From UBA4744 sp963723165 (lineage in GTDB: Bacteria; Actinomycetota; Acidimicrobiia; Spongiisociales; UBA4744), in NCBI GenBank assembly GCA_963723165.1, contig CAVRPP010000003.1, positions 310,001 through 374,000 of the forward strand: a stretch of 64,000 nucleotides of DNA. The letters are read 5' to 3'. Position numbers and translations under genes: made by a program. The notes under the pieces were generated by a model. That model was not told the origin of the DNA. It saw nothing but the letters and a program-made list of their open reading frames with translations, and ran no database searches. Of this stretch, positions 51,892-61,114 are shown piece after piece. The stretch's first letter is position 1; the number at the start of each line of letters is the position of its first letter.

Positions 51892-52863
51892 CTAGACGTT
51901 TTCGCCGAGGAAGATCTCCGATACCGAACTGTCGATGAAGATGGCTTGCAGCGCCTCGGCAACGATAGGTGCCACGGAGAGGACTTCGAGTTTGTCGAAG
52001 CCTTCCGCTTCCTCGGGGATCGGCAGCGTATTGGTGAGAATCACTTTCTCGATTGGGGCGTTCTTGAGACGGTCGATTGCCGGGGGGGAGAGCACTCCGT
52101 GGGTGGCCACCACCCGGACGCTCTCAGCACCTTTGTTCCGGAGGAGTTCCGCAGCATTGCAGACCGTCCCGGCAGTATCGATCATGTCGTCGACGATGAT
52201 GGCGTGACGGCCTTCCACCTTGCCGATGACCGTGAGGGCTGCCGAGACGTTGTGCTGATCGGGCTCTCGCCGTTTGTGTACAAAGGCAACGTAGGCGTCG
52301 AGGTGACGGGCATATTTCTCGGCCCGCTTCACTCCCCCGGCGTCCGGGGAAACGACCGTGGCCGGGCCTTCAATCACGTCCTGCAGGTATTCGACGAAAA
52401 TCGGAAGAGCGGTGAGATGGTCGAATGGCTTCGATACGAACCCCTGGATCTGGCCGGTGTGAAGATCAACCGAAACCAACCGGTCGGCGCCTGCCGCCAG
52501 GAAGAGGTCGCCGACCATGCGGGCCGAGATGGCCTCCCGTGGTGAGACCTTCTTGTCGGCTCGCGAATAGCCGTAGTACGGCATGACCGCAGTGATTCGC
52601 TTGGCCGAGGCCCGGTGCAGGGAATCGATGGTGATCAACTGCTCCATGATGTGGAAATTGATCGGGTGGCTGTGGCTCTGCATCACAAAGCAGTCGGCTC
52701 CCCGCACGCTTTCGGTCGGCCGGACGTAAATCTCACCGTTGGCGAAGACGGACCGTTGCAGACCGCCGATCCGCACTCCCATCAGATCGGCTACCTCTTC
52801 GGCGAGCGCCTGATTGGCGCTTCCGGAGAACAGCATCAAGCGCTTGCGGCCTACAACTTCCAT
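51892..52863 (-). CDS. prs: Ribose-phosphate pyrophosphokinase
   Basis: 323 aa. FSGSANQALAEEVADLMG, RSVFANGEIYVRPTESVRGADCF, DLHTGQIQGF and the PRPP loop IVDDMIDTAGTVCNAA are conserved class I features. It makes PRPP for nucleotide, histidine and tryptophan synthesis. It starts 3 nt after glmU, the same pair as in mycobacteria. Confidence 0.96.
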   Translation of the reverse strand: MEVVGRKRLMLFSGSANQALAEEVADLMGVRIGGLQRSVFANGEIYVRPTESVRGADCFVMQSHSHPINFHIMEQLITIDSLHRASAKRITAVMPYYGYSRADKKVSPREAISARMVGDLFLAAGADRLVSVDLHTGQIQGFVSKPFDHLTALPIFVEYLQDVIEGPATVVSPDAGGVKRAEKYARHLDAYVAFVHKRREPDQHNVSAALTVIGKVEGRHAIIVDDMIDTAGTVCNAAELLRNKGAESVRVVATHGVLSPPAIDRLKNAPIEKVILTNTLPIPEEAEGFDKLEVLSVAPIVAEALQAIFIDSSVSEIFLGENV

Positions 52864-52866
52864 GGG

Positions 52867-54252
52867 TTAGCCACCCTGCTGTTTCTTTTTCCTTCGGGCC
52901 TCTACGCGGGCAGCGTAGTCGGGTATCTCTTTCTGTTCGGCGCGTTCCACCGCCAGCGCCCCGGGGGGGACATCCCTGGTGATAACCGAACCGGCACCCG
53001 TGACGGCGTCATCGCCAATCGTGACCGGAGCGACCAGCATCGTGTCGGAGCCGATGAACGCCCGCTCACCGATCTTGGTCGGGTATTTGGACACCCCGTC
53101 GTAGTTGCAGGTGATCGAACCGGCCCCGACGTTGGCCCGGGCGCCGATGTCGGCATCGCCCATGTACGCGAGGTGGGGGACCTTGGCGCCCTCCCCCAGC
53201 CGCGTGTTCTTGGTCTCGACGAACGTACCCAACTTCGAGCCCCTTTCGAGCACCGATCCGGGCCGAAGCGACGCATAGGGACCCACCTCAGCAGCATCTC
53301 CGACCGACGACGCCCGCAACACCGAATACCAGACCCTGCTGGCCGCACCGATCTGCGTGTCGAGGGCGTAGACATCAGGGCCGACTACCGAACCGGATCC
53401 CACTTCGGTATTCCCCTCGAGGTGAACGTCCGGATACAAGCGCACCCCTGGTGCCAACCGCACCCTCGGCCCGATGTAGACCCGGTCCGGGTCCTGCATC
53501 CACACTCCTTCCGACATCCACCGTTCGTTGATCCGGTGACGAATGAGCCGGGCGGCCTCGGCCAGCTGCTGGTGGCTGTTCACGCCGGTCAATTCGATGG
53601 GGTCGGCAGCCACCGTTTCGACCGTGTGCCCGGCTCCGGCCAGCAGCCCGATGACGTCGGTCAGGTAGTACTCGCCCTGGACGTTCTCCGTGGTGAGACC
53701 GTCAAGAGTCCCGGCGAGGAGTTCACCATCGAAGACGTACACCCCTCCATTGACTTCCGTCACGGCGACCTCTTCGCGGTTGGCATCCCGTACCTCCACG
53801 ATCCGGACGAGGTCGCCTTCTTCATTGCGGAGAATCCGACCGAAATCGCTGCCTTCGATATCAGCGGTAAGCACGGTTGCAGCCGCTTCGCCCTTCTGAT
53901 GGGTCTCGAGAAGCCGCCCAATGGTTGATCCGGTCAGCAACGGCATGTCCCCGGGCAAGACCAGGATCGAGCATCCACCGAATTCCATACCGGCCAGGCC
54001 GACTCGCACGGCATGACCGGTGCCGAGCTGCTGCTCCTGGAGACGAGTCACGACTCCTTCGGGAAGAAACTTTTCGACTTCAGCGGCTCCATGACCGACC
54101 ACCACAACAGTCTCGTCGAAGGCAATCGAGGCAATCGAGTCGAGCACCCAGTGGAGGAGCGGCAACCCGGCCAGATCGTGCAACACCTTGGGGGCGCTGG
54201 ACTTCATCCGGGTACCCGCACCGGCAGCGAGCACCAGCGCTTTCACCGCCAT
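52867..54252 (-). CDS. glmU: Bifunctional UDP-GlcNAc pyrophosphorylase / GlcN-1-P acetyltransferase
   Basis: 461 aa. The N-terminal uridyltransferase is shown by LAAGAGTRMKSSAPKVLHDL and EVNGGVYVF. The C-terminal left-handed beta-helix acetyltransferase is shown by VETKNTRLGEGAKVPHLAYMGDADIG and NYDGVSKYPT. It makes UDP-GlcNAc for cell wall synthesis. ATG 54252 has GAGGAGG upstream; the frame to 54348 runs into the tRNA-Gln gene and is rejected. Confidence 0.96.
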   Translation of the reverse strand: MAVKALVLAAGAGTRMKSSAPKVLHDLAGLPLLHWVLDSIASIAFDETVVVVGHGAAEVEKFLPEGVVTRLQEQQLGTGHAVRVGLAGMEFGGCSILVLPGDMPLLTGSTIGRLLETHQKGEAAATVLTADIEGSDFGRILRNEEGDLVRIVEVRDANREEVAVTEVNGGVYVFDGELLAGTLDGLTTENVQGEYYLTDVIGLLAGAGHTVETVAADPIELTGVNSHQQLAEAARLIRHRINERWMSEGVWMQDPDRVYIGPRVRLAPGVRLYPDVHLEGNTEVGSGSVVGPDVYALDTQIGAASRVWYSVLRASSVGDAAEVGPYASLRPGSVLERGSKLGTFVETKNTRLGEGAKVPHLAYMGDADIGARANVGAGSITCNYDGVSKYPTKIGERAFIGSDTMLVAPVTIGDDAVTGAGSVITRDVPPGALAVERAEQKEIPDYAARVEARRKKKQQGG

Positions 54253-54275
54253 AGTGTTCCTCCTCGGTTGGTGGG

Positions 54276-54347
54276 CTGGGAGGAGAGGACTCGAACCCCT
54301 ACTGACGGGACCAAAACCCGCTGTGCTGCCAATTACACCACCCCCCA
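54276..54347 (-). tRNA. tRNA-Gln(TTG)
   Basis: On the minus strand the acceptor arms TGGGGGG and CCTCCCA pair (one G-T). The anticodon stem GCGGG/CCCGT holds loop TTTTGGT with anticodon TTG. The T arm is AGGGG-TTCGAGT-CCTCT. The discriminator is G, as required by glutaminyl-tRNA synthetase; CCA is not encoded. It lies between ispE and glmU. Confidence 0.95.
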
Positions 54348-54384
54348 CCGACGATGTCGGAAAGGGCTCGGCCCGGGCAAGAGT

Positions 54385-55272
54385 CTAATGCGAACGGCCT
54401 TCTGCGACGGAATCAAGCAGGCGAGCGCCATACGGTACCGGCGAAACCGCGAAGCGAGCGCGGGCTTCCGCCGGACCGGCGTTGGCAGCCTCAGCAGCTT
54501 CATCCCGATCGGCGAAGTAGGCGAACAGCGAGGGACCGCTCCCGGACAGCATGACCGGCCGTTCCCACCGGTCAACCAGATCCTCCGTCCAGTCGCCCAA
54601 CTCAGGTCGCAGGGCCAGGGCGGCCGGATACAGGTCGTTGACGAACGGACCGAACTCCCGCAAGGAGGGCGGCAGATACTTGCCGTCGACGGCGATGCCC
54701 GAAGGTTCGCCGGTTTCGTCCCAGCGGCGGTAAACGGCAGCAGTGTCGAGCGCAAACGGAGGCACGACGACGGCAAGGGCATAGTCGGTAGGGATCTCAC
54801 GAAGCGGCGTGAGGCGCTCGCCGTGGCCCTCCATCCATGAGAACCCACCTTGGATACAGAACGGAACATCCGCTCCGACCCGCGTCGCCACTTCCATGAT
54901 CGTAGTGCGCTCAAGACCCAGGAGCGACGCCGCAGCAAGTAGCGCTGCCGCCGCATCGGCGCTTCCCCCCGCCAAACCGGCCGCTATCGGTATCTCTTTC
55001 GAAAGCGAAAACTTGAAAAGGCTCCGGTTGCCGGTCTCGCTTCTGAGAGCGTCGATTGCCTTCCAGATCAGATTGTCCCGCTCCGGAGAAAGGTCGCTGC
55101 CCCCCACATCGAGTTCATCTTCAGGAGCCAGGGTTGCGTGCAGCCGGTCGCAACGGTCGAACGACTGAACCAGTGACAGGAGGGGATGCAGGCCCGAACC
55201 GTCCAACGCCCTGACCCGCAGGGATAGGTTGACTTTGGCCGCAGCCTCTACCTGGAGAGAATCACGTTCCAC
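54385..55272 (-). CDS. ispE: 4-diphosphocytidyl-2-C-methyl-D-erythritol kinase
   Basis: 295 aa. The GHMP kinase motifs AAAKVNLSLRV and PIAAGLAGGSADAAAALLA (ATP loop) and LSGSGPSLFAYF (third motif) are clear. Fourth step of the MEP isoprenoid pathway. GTG 55272 has AAGGAGG 6 nt upstream and overlaps the ksgA stop by 11 nt. The ksgA-ispE order is the standard bacterial pair. Confidence 0.94.
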   Translation of the reverse strand: MERDSLQVEAAAKVNLSLRVRALDGSGLHPLLSLVQSFDRCDRLHATLAPEDELDVGGSDLSPERDNLIWKAIDALRSETGNRSLFKFSLSKEIPIAAGLAGGSADAAAALLAAASLLGLERTTIMEVATRVGADVPFCIQGGFSWMEGHGERLTPLREIPTDYALAVVVPPFALDTAAVYRRWDETGEPSGIAVDGKYLPPSLREFGPFVNDLYPAALALRPELGDWTEDLVDRWERPVMLSGSGPSLFAYFADRDEAAEAANAGPAEARARFAVSPVPYGARLLDSVAEGRSH

Positions 55273-56080
55273 GCTGTGCCTCCTTCTCTGCCAGCGCCAC
55301 GAAGGCTGTCGGGGACAGCTGTTCGGCTCGGAGTTCCCCGGAGATCCCGGCCGCTTCCAGCACCTCGCCTGCAGATGGGATGATGGCCGCCAACGATCGC
55401 CGGAGCATCTTACGGCGTTGATTGAAGGCAGCTGCGGCCAGCTCGATGGCGCGTGGCGTGTGGGATGGAGCGGCCCTCCGCTCCATGGTGAGCACAACCG
55501 AGTCCACAGTGGGAGCGGGGACAAAAACCTGGGGCCCGATAGTGAATTCACGATGCACATCGGCATGGAGCGAGACAACGACCGAAGGGATCCCGTACGT
55601 CCGGGATCCCGGGCCGGCCATCAGCCGTTCTGCTACTTCCTTCTGAACCATCACGACGAAGCGGTGCACATCGGGGGCGTCGGTCAGCATCTTGAGGAGA
55701 AGCGGTGTCCCGATGTTGTAGGGAAGATTGGCGACCAGCGTCCACGGTCCTGCCTCGAGGTCATCGGGGAGGGCGGAGAGTGCATCGAGGAATCGGACCT
55801 CGACATTGGTCAACCCGTCCAGGACTTCCGCCAGTAAGGGCCGGAGTCGCTCGTCTACTTCATAGGCAACCACCCTGAACCCGGCCAGTCCCAGGGCTCT
55901 GGTGAGTGTGCCGGTCCCGGCACCGATTTCGACGACGTTTCCCCCTGGTTCCAAACCGGCGAGTCCCACCAGCTTGGCTATCAGATTGGGGTCGGCCAGG
56001 AAATGCTGACCGAGGGCTTTGCGGGGCACGAGATCGTACCGGGCCAGGAGTTCCTGAACGGCTCGCTTGCCCTGGGTCAT
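55262..56080 (-). CDS. ksgA: 16S rRNA (adenine1518/1519-N6)-dimethyltransferase
   Basis: 272 aa. KALGQHFLADPNLIAKLV at the N-terminus, SAM motif EIGAGTGTLTRAL, catalytic NLPYNIGTPLLLK and FVPAPTVDSVVL. It dimethylates two adenines near the 3' end of 16S rRNA. ATG 56080 overlaps the tatD stop by 4 nt (ATGA). The longer frame to 56146 is rejected. Confidence 0.96.
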   Translation of the reverse strand: MTQGKRAVQELLARYDLVPRKALGQHFLADPNLIAKLVGLAGLEPGGNVVEIGAGTGTLTRALGLAGFRVVAYEVDERLRPLLAEVLDGLTNVEVRFLDALSALPDDLEAGPWTLVANLPYNIGTPLLLKMLTDAPDVHRFVVMVQKEVAERLMAGPGSRTYGIPSVVVSLHADVHREFTIGPQVFVPAPTVDSVVLTMERRAAPSHTPRAIELAAAAFNQRRKMLRRSLAAIIPSAGEVLEAAGISGELRAEQLSPTAFVALAEKEAQRGT

Positions 56081-56820
56081 GGCCGGAACATGCGACGGGC
56101 GTTCTCGCTGGTGACCCCGGCCACTTCCTCCTCGGTGGTTTCCCACACCGCTGCGAGGGCTGCCCCCACCAGAGCCACCCGGCCCGGCTCGTTTGGTTCC
56201 CCCCGGTAGGGTGGGGGCGAAAGATAGGGCGTGTCGGTCTCGACCAACGCCCGCCCGGGAGGCACGACTGCGGCCGCTCCCCGAATCGTCTCACCCGTCT
56301 CAAACGCCAGCGGCCCGGCGAAAGAGATCATGACCCCGAGGTCGAGAAAGCGGCGGGTCCAGCGAGACCCGCCGGTCCAACAGTGCATGACGACGCGCTG
56401 CCCCACGCCACTCGACTCGATGATCCCGTAGATATCCGCAAAGGCATCGCGACAGTGCACAATCGCCGGCTTGTCGAGGTCTTCCGCCAGATGGAGCTGA
56501 TCTGCGAACGCCCTCAGCTGCTCGTCGCGGGGCGACAGATTGCGATAGAAGTCCAGCCCGATCTCGCCGATCGCCCCGGCCTTCTCTGCCATAGCCACAA
56601 GTGCGGATCGTTCGGATTCCCACTTGTCTGCTTCGTGGGGGTGAAGGCCGACGGCGGCCACAACACGATCGGGATACTCGTCGGCGAGAGCCAGGGCTGC
56701 CCGCGAAGAGATCGCATCGATCCCGGGCACCACCAGCCAATCAACCGCAGGCGCCCGCTCCAACAAAACGGAAGGCTCCTGATCCGTCAATTGAAGATGG
56801 CAATGCGAATCAACCCACAT
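56077..56820 (-). CDS. tatD: TatD family metal-dependent hydrolase
   Basis: 247 aa. VDSHCHLQ (metal ligands), AVGLHPHEAD, AIGEIGLDFYRN, PAIVHCRDAF, HCWTGG and LVETDTPYLSP are the ordered TatD motifs. TatD proteins act as 3'-5' exonucleases and quality-control deacylases. ATG 56820 is preceded by TACCCT and 6 nt (leaderless geometry). It heads the tatD-ksgA-ispE unit. Confidence 0.92.
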   Translation of the reverse strand: MWVDSHCHLQLTDQEPSVLLERAPAVDWLVVPGIDAISSRAALALADEYPDRVVAAVGLHPHEADKWESERSALVAMAEKAGAIGEIGLDFYRNLSPRDEQLRAFADQLHLAEDLDKPAIVHCRDAFADIYGIIESSGVGQRVVMHCWTGGSRWTRRFLDLGVMISFAGPLAFETGETIRGAAAVVPPGRALVETDTPYLSPPPYRGEPNEPGRVALVGAALAAVWETTEEEVAGVTSENARRMFRP

Positions 56821-56947
56821 GAGCGGAGGGTAGTTGGGTCGGGCAAAAGAACCCTCCCACATGTCTTCAATGCTTCGGTATGCTCTGGAAGAACCAGGCA
56901 CCCATGGGACCCGGGTAGCCGGACGGTTGTCCAATAATGGAGGTGGC

Positions 56948-57181
56948 ATGGACACCGGTATCGCCAGGAAGATCGACGACCTGGGGAGAATCGTGATCCC
57001 CGCGGAGACTCGCCGACTCTTCAATATTCGCGAAGGCGATCAGCTGGGGATTGCCGTAGAGGGAGACGCGATCGTCATCCGCAAGCTGGAAGCAACCTGC
57101 ACCTTCTGTGGATCAACCGACGACGTTGGCTCGTTCAAAGGCAAAGGCATCTGCGCCGTCTGCAAGGCACAGCTGGCCTAG
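56948..57181 (+). CDS. AbrB-type regulator with C-terminal zinc ribbon
   Basis: 77 aa. ARKIDDLGRIVIPAETRRLF, NIREGDQLGI and EGDAIVIRK form the SpoVT-AbrB swapped-hairpin DNA-binding domain. The C-terminal ~28 residues hold two CxxC pairs (CTFCGSTDD, ICAVC), a probable zinc ribbon. It likely binds DNA as a dimer or tetramer. ATG 56948 has GGAGG 4 nt upstream; a longer frame to 56834 is unlikely. It is divergent from tatD and convergent with rsmI. Confidence 0.88.
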   Translation: MDTGIARKIDDLGRIVIPAETRRLFNIREGDQLGIAVEGDAIVIRKLEATCTFCGSTDDVGSFKGKGICAVCKAQLA

Positions 57182-57206
57182 TACCGATTCTCTTATCGCG
57201 GCACCA

Positions 57207-58043
57207 TCAAGGGGTCGGTTTCGTCGCGGCCAGGGCGGCCTCGTAGAGAGCTCTCCTGCGAACCCCGAACTCTGCGGCAACTTCGCGGACCGCGACCGCC
57301 AGGCTTTCGCCACCCGCAATCCGTTCCACCGCTTCGCTGAGCGCATCATCCAAGGCCGGGACGGTCGGGGCCGCTCCCTCGATCACGACCGTGTACTCAC
57401 CCCGGGCGCCGGTTCCTTCGATGTGGGCGACCGCCTCCGCCAGGGTTTCCCACCGGACTTCTTCATGCAGTTTGGTCAGTTCCCGGCATACCGCGACCGG
57501 CCGGTCGGCACCGAGTCGGGCGGCCAGGTCGGCGAGATCCCTGGCTACGCGGTGCGTGGCGCTGAACATGACAATGGTCCGCGCTTCTGAGGTCAGTGCT
57601 GCCAGACGCTCCTTACGCTCCGGACCCTTCCTGGGCAGGAACCCTTCGAACACGAACCTGCGGGCGTCAAGCCCGGATGCGGCCAACGACGACGTAACGG
57701 CGCTCGGGCCCGGAACGACCAGCACTTCGGCCCCGACCCGGCGGGCACTCTGCACGGCGCTCACCCCCGGGTCGGATATCGCGGGCGTGCCGGCGTCGGT
57801 GATGAGAGCAACGGTCTTTCCGGCTTCGAGATGGCCTGCCAGTTCTTCGGCTCGCTGCTCCTCATTGCCGATGAAGTATGAGCGCAGCGACCGGTCGATG
57901 CCGAGAGCTGCCAGCAGAACCTGGGATCGTCTGGTGTCCTCGGCGTACACCAGGTCGGCGTCCCGGAGCGTTTCTGTGAGGCGAGGCGACGCATCGCCGA
58001 GATTCCCAATCGGGGTTGCACACACGATGAGCCGGCCGGTCAT
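57207..58043 (-). CDS. rsmI: 16S rRNA (cytidine1402-2'-O)-methyltransferase
   Basis: 278 aa. VCATPIGNLGDASPR, YAEDTRRSQVLLAALGI, LITDAGTPAISDPG, VVPGPSAVTSSLAASG and FEGFLPRKGPERKERL are diagnostic of RsmI. It methylates C1402 in the ribosomal P site. ATG 58043 is the family start. A conserved neighbour of tatD and ksgA in Actinobacteria. Confidence 0.95.
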   Translation of the reverse strand: MTGRLIVCATPIGNLGDASPRLTETLRDADLVYAEDTRRSQVLLAALGIDRSLRSYFIGNEEQRAEELAGHLEAGKTVALITDAGTPAISDPGVSAVQSARRVGAEVLVVPGPSAVTSSLAASGLDARRFVFEGFLPRKGPERKERLAALTSEARTIVMFSATHRVARDLADLAARLGADRPVAVCRELTKLHEEVRWETLAEAVAHIEGTGARGEYTVVIEGAAPTVPALDDALSEAVERIAGGESLAVAVREVAAEFGVRRRALYEAALAATKPTP

Positions 58044-58063
58044 CCCGTCACCTTAGATTGAGC

Positions 58064-59398
58064 TCAGAAGTCAGAGAAGGCTTCCAGGATTGTGGGGCCG
58101 ACCTCGGGATCGGAGCCAGAGATGAAAAGGACCCGATCTCCGGATAGGCGAGCGAAGGCATAGTCGTCCCCGCTGAAGCTGGTGCCTTGATCGGTCTCAT
58201 CCGGCTCGCCGACGTTCATCTGAGCTGCTGCATAGGCCACGAGGGCGTTGTACATCTCGATGGCATCCCCGGCGGTGTCGCCAACATAGACGAGAACGTA
58301 GACCACCTCTTCGCCGTCCCACAGCACCCGGTAGTGGTCGCCTCCCCACCCTTCTGCGGCCTGCTCGGCAGCCGCCGGGGTGGCAAGCCCTTGATCAAGC
58401 ATCACCCGGAACGAGACCTCCCCCCAAACGGCTTCCTCCTCGACTTCGTACCCGACCAGCGGGGTGTCCGGGAGAACGACCGGTAGGGCCTCCTCCCCGC
58501 GACGGAAGGCGGCAGGGTGATAGATCTGTTCGGTAGTCACCGGCGGGTCCACGTATGCGGCGTTGACCAGGTCAAAGCCGGTCTCGCTGCTCCACAGGCT
58601 CTCTACGAAGTCGGCCCCTTCGATATAGGGAAAGAAGAGAAGATCCTGGATGAAGCGCGGGGTCTGACTGAACACAGTCGTGTCTTGATCGAGCGACTCG
58701 GTGACGATTTCTATCTTCTCCTCAGTCGATAGCTCGGTCACATAGAGCAATTCCGTAAAGGAAGCATCTCCTTCGATCACGGCCTGGAGAGCGCTGAGCT
58801 CATCAAACCGGTCCTCATCGTCGAGTTGTTCGATGACTTCATCGAAGGCGAAGTGCTGGTCCGTAAGGGCATGCGTGAGTTCGTGAACCAACGTCACTTT
58901 CTGGAGCCCGCTCAACTCGGTACCGGCAGGTACAACCATCTCGGCAAGCTCGCCGTCGTAATACCCGGCAACTTGTTCCGAGTACAGATCGGAGTAAAGG
59001 GTCAAGAGGTCGAGGTCGGGATTGACTAATCCCAGAAGAACCATCAACGCAGTGTCCCGGGCTAGATCATCCGGCTTGAGTTCCTCTTCGATCTGCTCCC
59101 GCACCCGGGAAGCCAGTTCTTCATCGGTCACGATGGTGACGGTGGGAGGTTCCAGAAAGTCGAGCTCACGGAGCTCTTCAGTGGTCTCGATCAGCTCGTC
59201 GATCTGGGCCAGCAGCGCCGCCTGCACCGGATCCTGGGGGTTGGTAGTGGCCGGTTCCGACGTGGTAGATGAAGCCGGGCTGGTGGTCGTGGTCGTTGCG
59301 GTCGATGATGGAGCGGCCGGCGTGGCCGCACAGGCGGCCGCAACCACAGAGATCGTGATCACAGCTGCGAACGGTGCAACAGCGGGTTTCCAACGCAT
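58064..59398 (-). CDS. Zincin-type metalloprotease-like lipoprotein
   Basis: 444 aa. Signal and lipobox AAAC (Cys23) with a Thr/Ser linker to ~residue 55. A zinc site HELTH (172-176) in LVHELTHALTDQHF is followed by Glu209 in AVIEGDASF, a plausible third ligand of gluzincin type. The C-terminal ~200 residues (YHPAAFRRGEEALPVVLPD, WGGDHYRVLWDGEEVVYVLV) look like a separate module. It is exported and surface-anchored. ATG 59398 begins the signal peptide; an upstream frame to 59539 is rejected. I do not recognise a named family. Confidence 0.8.
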   Translation of the reverse strand: MRWKPAVAPFAAVITISVVAAACAATPAAPSSTATTTTTSPASSTTSEPATTNPQDPVQAALLAQIDELIETTEELRELDFLEPPTVTIVTDEELASRVREQIEEELKPDDLARDTALMVLLGLVNPDLDLLTLYSDLYSEQVAGYYDGELAEMVVPAGTELSGLQKVTLVHELTHALTDQHFAFDEVIEQLDDEDRFDELSALQAVIEGDASFTELLYVTELSTEEKIEIVTESLDQDTTVFSQTPRFIQDLLFFPYIEGADFVESLWSSETGFDLVNAAYVDPPVTTEQIYHPAAFRRGEEALPVVLPDTPLVGYEVEEEAVWGEVSFRVMLDQGLATPAAAEQAAEGWGGDHYRVLWDGEEVVYVLVYVGDTAGDAIEMYNALVAYAAAQMNVGEPDETDQGTSFSGDDYAFARLSGDRVLFISGSDPEVGPTILEAFSDF

Positions 59399-59570
59399 GA
59401 TGAATGAGACCTTACCGATGGTTTCGATCAACAAGGACATCGGCCCGGGTCTGGTTGGCCTTGATCGAATGGCGGCCCGGCACCGGTCCGCTTCTTCGCT
59501 GGGAATCCGCCCCGTCGGCCGCAACGGGCGCCGAATCAAAGACTAGATTTGTTGCAGAGGAAGGATCTCG

Positions 59571-59963
59571 ATGCCCCTTTGTCCTCGCTGCGGAGCCGCC
59601 CACCTCCATGATGATGAGGTGTGCCGGGAGTGCGGCAAACGGCTGCGTGAGAGAACCCGGGTCGTCGCCGATCAAACCTCGTTGCACTTCCCCACCTGTG
59701 TCGACGGACCCGTTGGATGTGAAGGTCCCCCGGCCAAGCGCCCGGACGGGCGGCTGCGATGCAGTGCGCACCACGAGGCCACAAAGTTCCGGGTGAAACG
59801 CATTCCTGACAAGACATTGCTGGCGTGCATTGATGGGCCGGACGAATGCAGCGGGGTCGTGTCGCTGCACACGGATGGTCAATTGCGGTGCGAACAGCAC
59901 CGCGCAACGGTGGATCAGCCGCGCTGGCGAGCGGCTCTGAAACGCTGGTTGCGGATCGGATAG
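59571..59963 (+). CDS. Cysteine-rich zinc-ribbon protein with an internal duplication
   Basis: 130 aa. An N-terminal zinc ribbon (LCPRCGAAH, VCRECGKRL) is followed by two copies of a unit C-x-DGP-x2-C-x-G...DG-x-LRC-x2-H: TCVDGPVGCEG...DGRLRCSAH and ACIDGPDECSG...DGQLRCEQH. Each unit could bind one zinc through three Cys and one His. The C-terminus is basic (RWRAALKRWLRIG). There is a good ribosome-binding site (AGAGGAAGGA) before ATG 59571. No known family is recognised; a nucleic-acid or protein-binding role is a guess. Confidence 0.7.
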   Translation: MPLCPRCGAAHLHDDEVCRECGKRLRERTRVVADQTSLHFPTCVDGPVGCEGPPAKRPDGRLRCSAHHEATKFRVKRIPDKTLLACIDGPDECSGVVSLHTDGQLRCEQHRATVDQPRWRAALKRWLRIG

Positions 59964-60074
59964 ACGACGGTCAATTGCAGCCGTGGTCAGACCGTCGATC
60001 TGAGCCCTTCGCCCCGGCACGCTGATCCACGACCTCGCTGGGTGCCCCACATTCTGAGCCGGGAGTGCGGAACA

Positions 60075-60111
60075 TTGCGCCGTCCACGGGCTCTCCTCTA
60101 GGGTTCCTGCG
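60075..60111 (+). promoter_or_regulatory. Putative leaderless promoter of the DUF1295 gene
   Basis: TTGCGC (60075-60080), an 18-nt spacer, TAGGGT (60099-60104), then 7 nt to ATG 60112. The -10 resembles those of the whiB and atp promoters, but no CRP-type palindrome is present. Confidence 0.45.
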
Positions 60112-60987
60112 ATGACCGACCAGAACCGCAAGTCAATAATCGGCATCGCAGTTGCCCTGGTGATCGGGGCGCTCGTCGTGCTCGCCGGAAGCGCCGGCAG
60201 CACGAAGGTGGGTTCGATCGCCGTGTTCGCGGTGTGCGGACTGCTCGCCTACGTCATCAACTGGGTGGTGTACGTGCCGTCCAACCGGGCCAAGACCGAG
60301 CACTACTTCGATCTCACCGGCAGTATCACGTATCTCACGGTCACCGTTGTGGCGGTGCTGCTCAGCGACGATCTGGACACCCGGGCGATCATCGTCTCGG
60401 TGATGGTTGGCGTATGGGCTTTGCGACTTGGCTCGTTCCTGTTCCGCCGGGTACGGCGTGACGGCCGCGACGGACGATTTGACGAGATCAAGACGGATCC
60501 GTTGAGATTCTTCATGACCTGGACACTGCAGGGCTTGTGGGTACTGCTCACCCTGGCCTGCGCGCTGGCGATCATCACCGGCAGTGAACGCCGCTCGATC
60601 GGTTGGGTGGCGATCGTTGGCGTCGTTGTCTGGATAGCCGGTTTCGCGACCGAGGTTGTTGCCGACCGCCAGAAGTCTGCATTCAGGAAAGATCCTGCCA
60701 ATGAGGGTCGTTTCATTACGTCCGGGTTGTGGGCATGGTCGCGCCACCCCAATTACTTTGGCGAGATCACCCTTTGGACCGGCATCGCCATCATGGCCCT
60801 GCCGGTGCTGTCGGGATGGACCTGGGTCACCTTGATCTCGCCGATCTTCGTCATCGTCCTCCTGACCCGGGTGAGCGGCATCCCGATGCTCGAGACCCGG
60901 GCCGAGAAGCGCTGGGGCGAAGACGAAGAGTTCCGGAATTACACAAGCAACACCCCGGTCTTGATTCCCCGCCCTCCACGGCGCTAA
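60112..60987 (+). CDS. DUF1295 integral membrane reductase-like protein
   Basis: 291 aa with about seven membrane helices. DIKTDPLRFF-type and ITSGLWAWSRHPNYFGEITLWTG, ETRAEKRWGEDEEFRNYTSNTP are characteristic of DUF1295, related to steroid 5-alpha reductases and isoprenylcysteine methyltransferases; the RHPNY motif is the cofactor-binding signature. Substrate unknown, probably a lipid or steroid-like compound. The start fits a TAGGGT -10 seven bases upstream. Confidence 0.85.
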   Translation: MTDQNRKSIIGIAVALVIGALVVLAGSAGSTKVGSIAVFAVCGLLAYVINWVVYVPSNRAKTEHYFDLTGSITYLTVTVVAVLLSDDLDTRAIIVSVMVGVWALRLGSFLFRRVRRDGRDGRFDEIKTDPLRFFMTWTLQGLWVLLTLACALAIITGSERRSIGWVAIVGVVVWIAGFATEVVADRQKSAFRKDPANEGRFITSGLWAWSRHPNYFGEITLWTGIAIMALPVLSGWTWVTLISPIFVIVLLTRVSGIPMLETRAEKRWGEDEEFRNYTSNTPVLIPRPPRR

Positions 60988-61114
60988 CCCGAAGCAGCCA
61001 GCAAGCTTGCGCTGATGCGCCGGGTCGGTACACGCCGTGAGCCGACGGCGGGCCGCGCCTACTACTCCGATCGGCGGATCCTCAGGACGGCAATGGAAAA
61101 CACGCCGACCGAGT

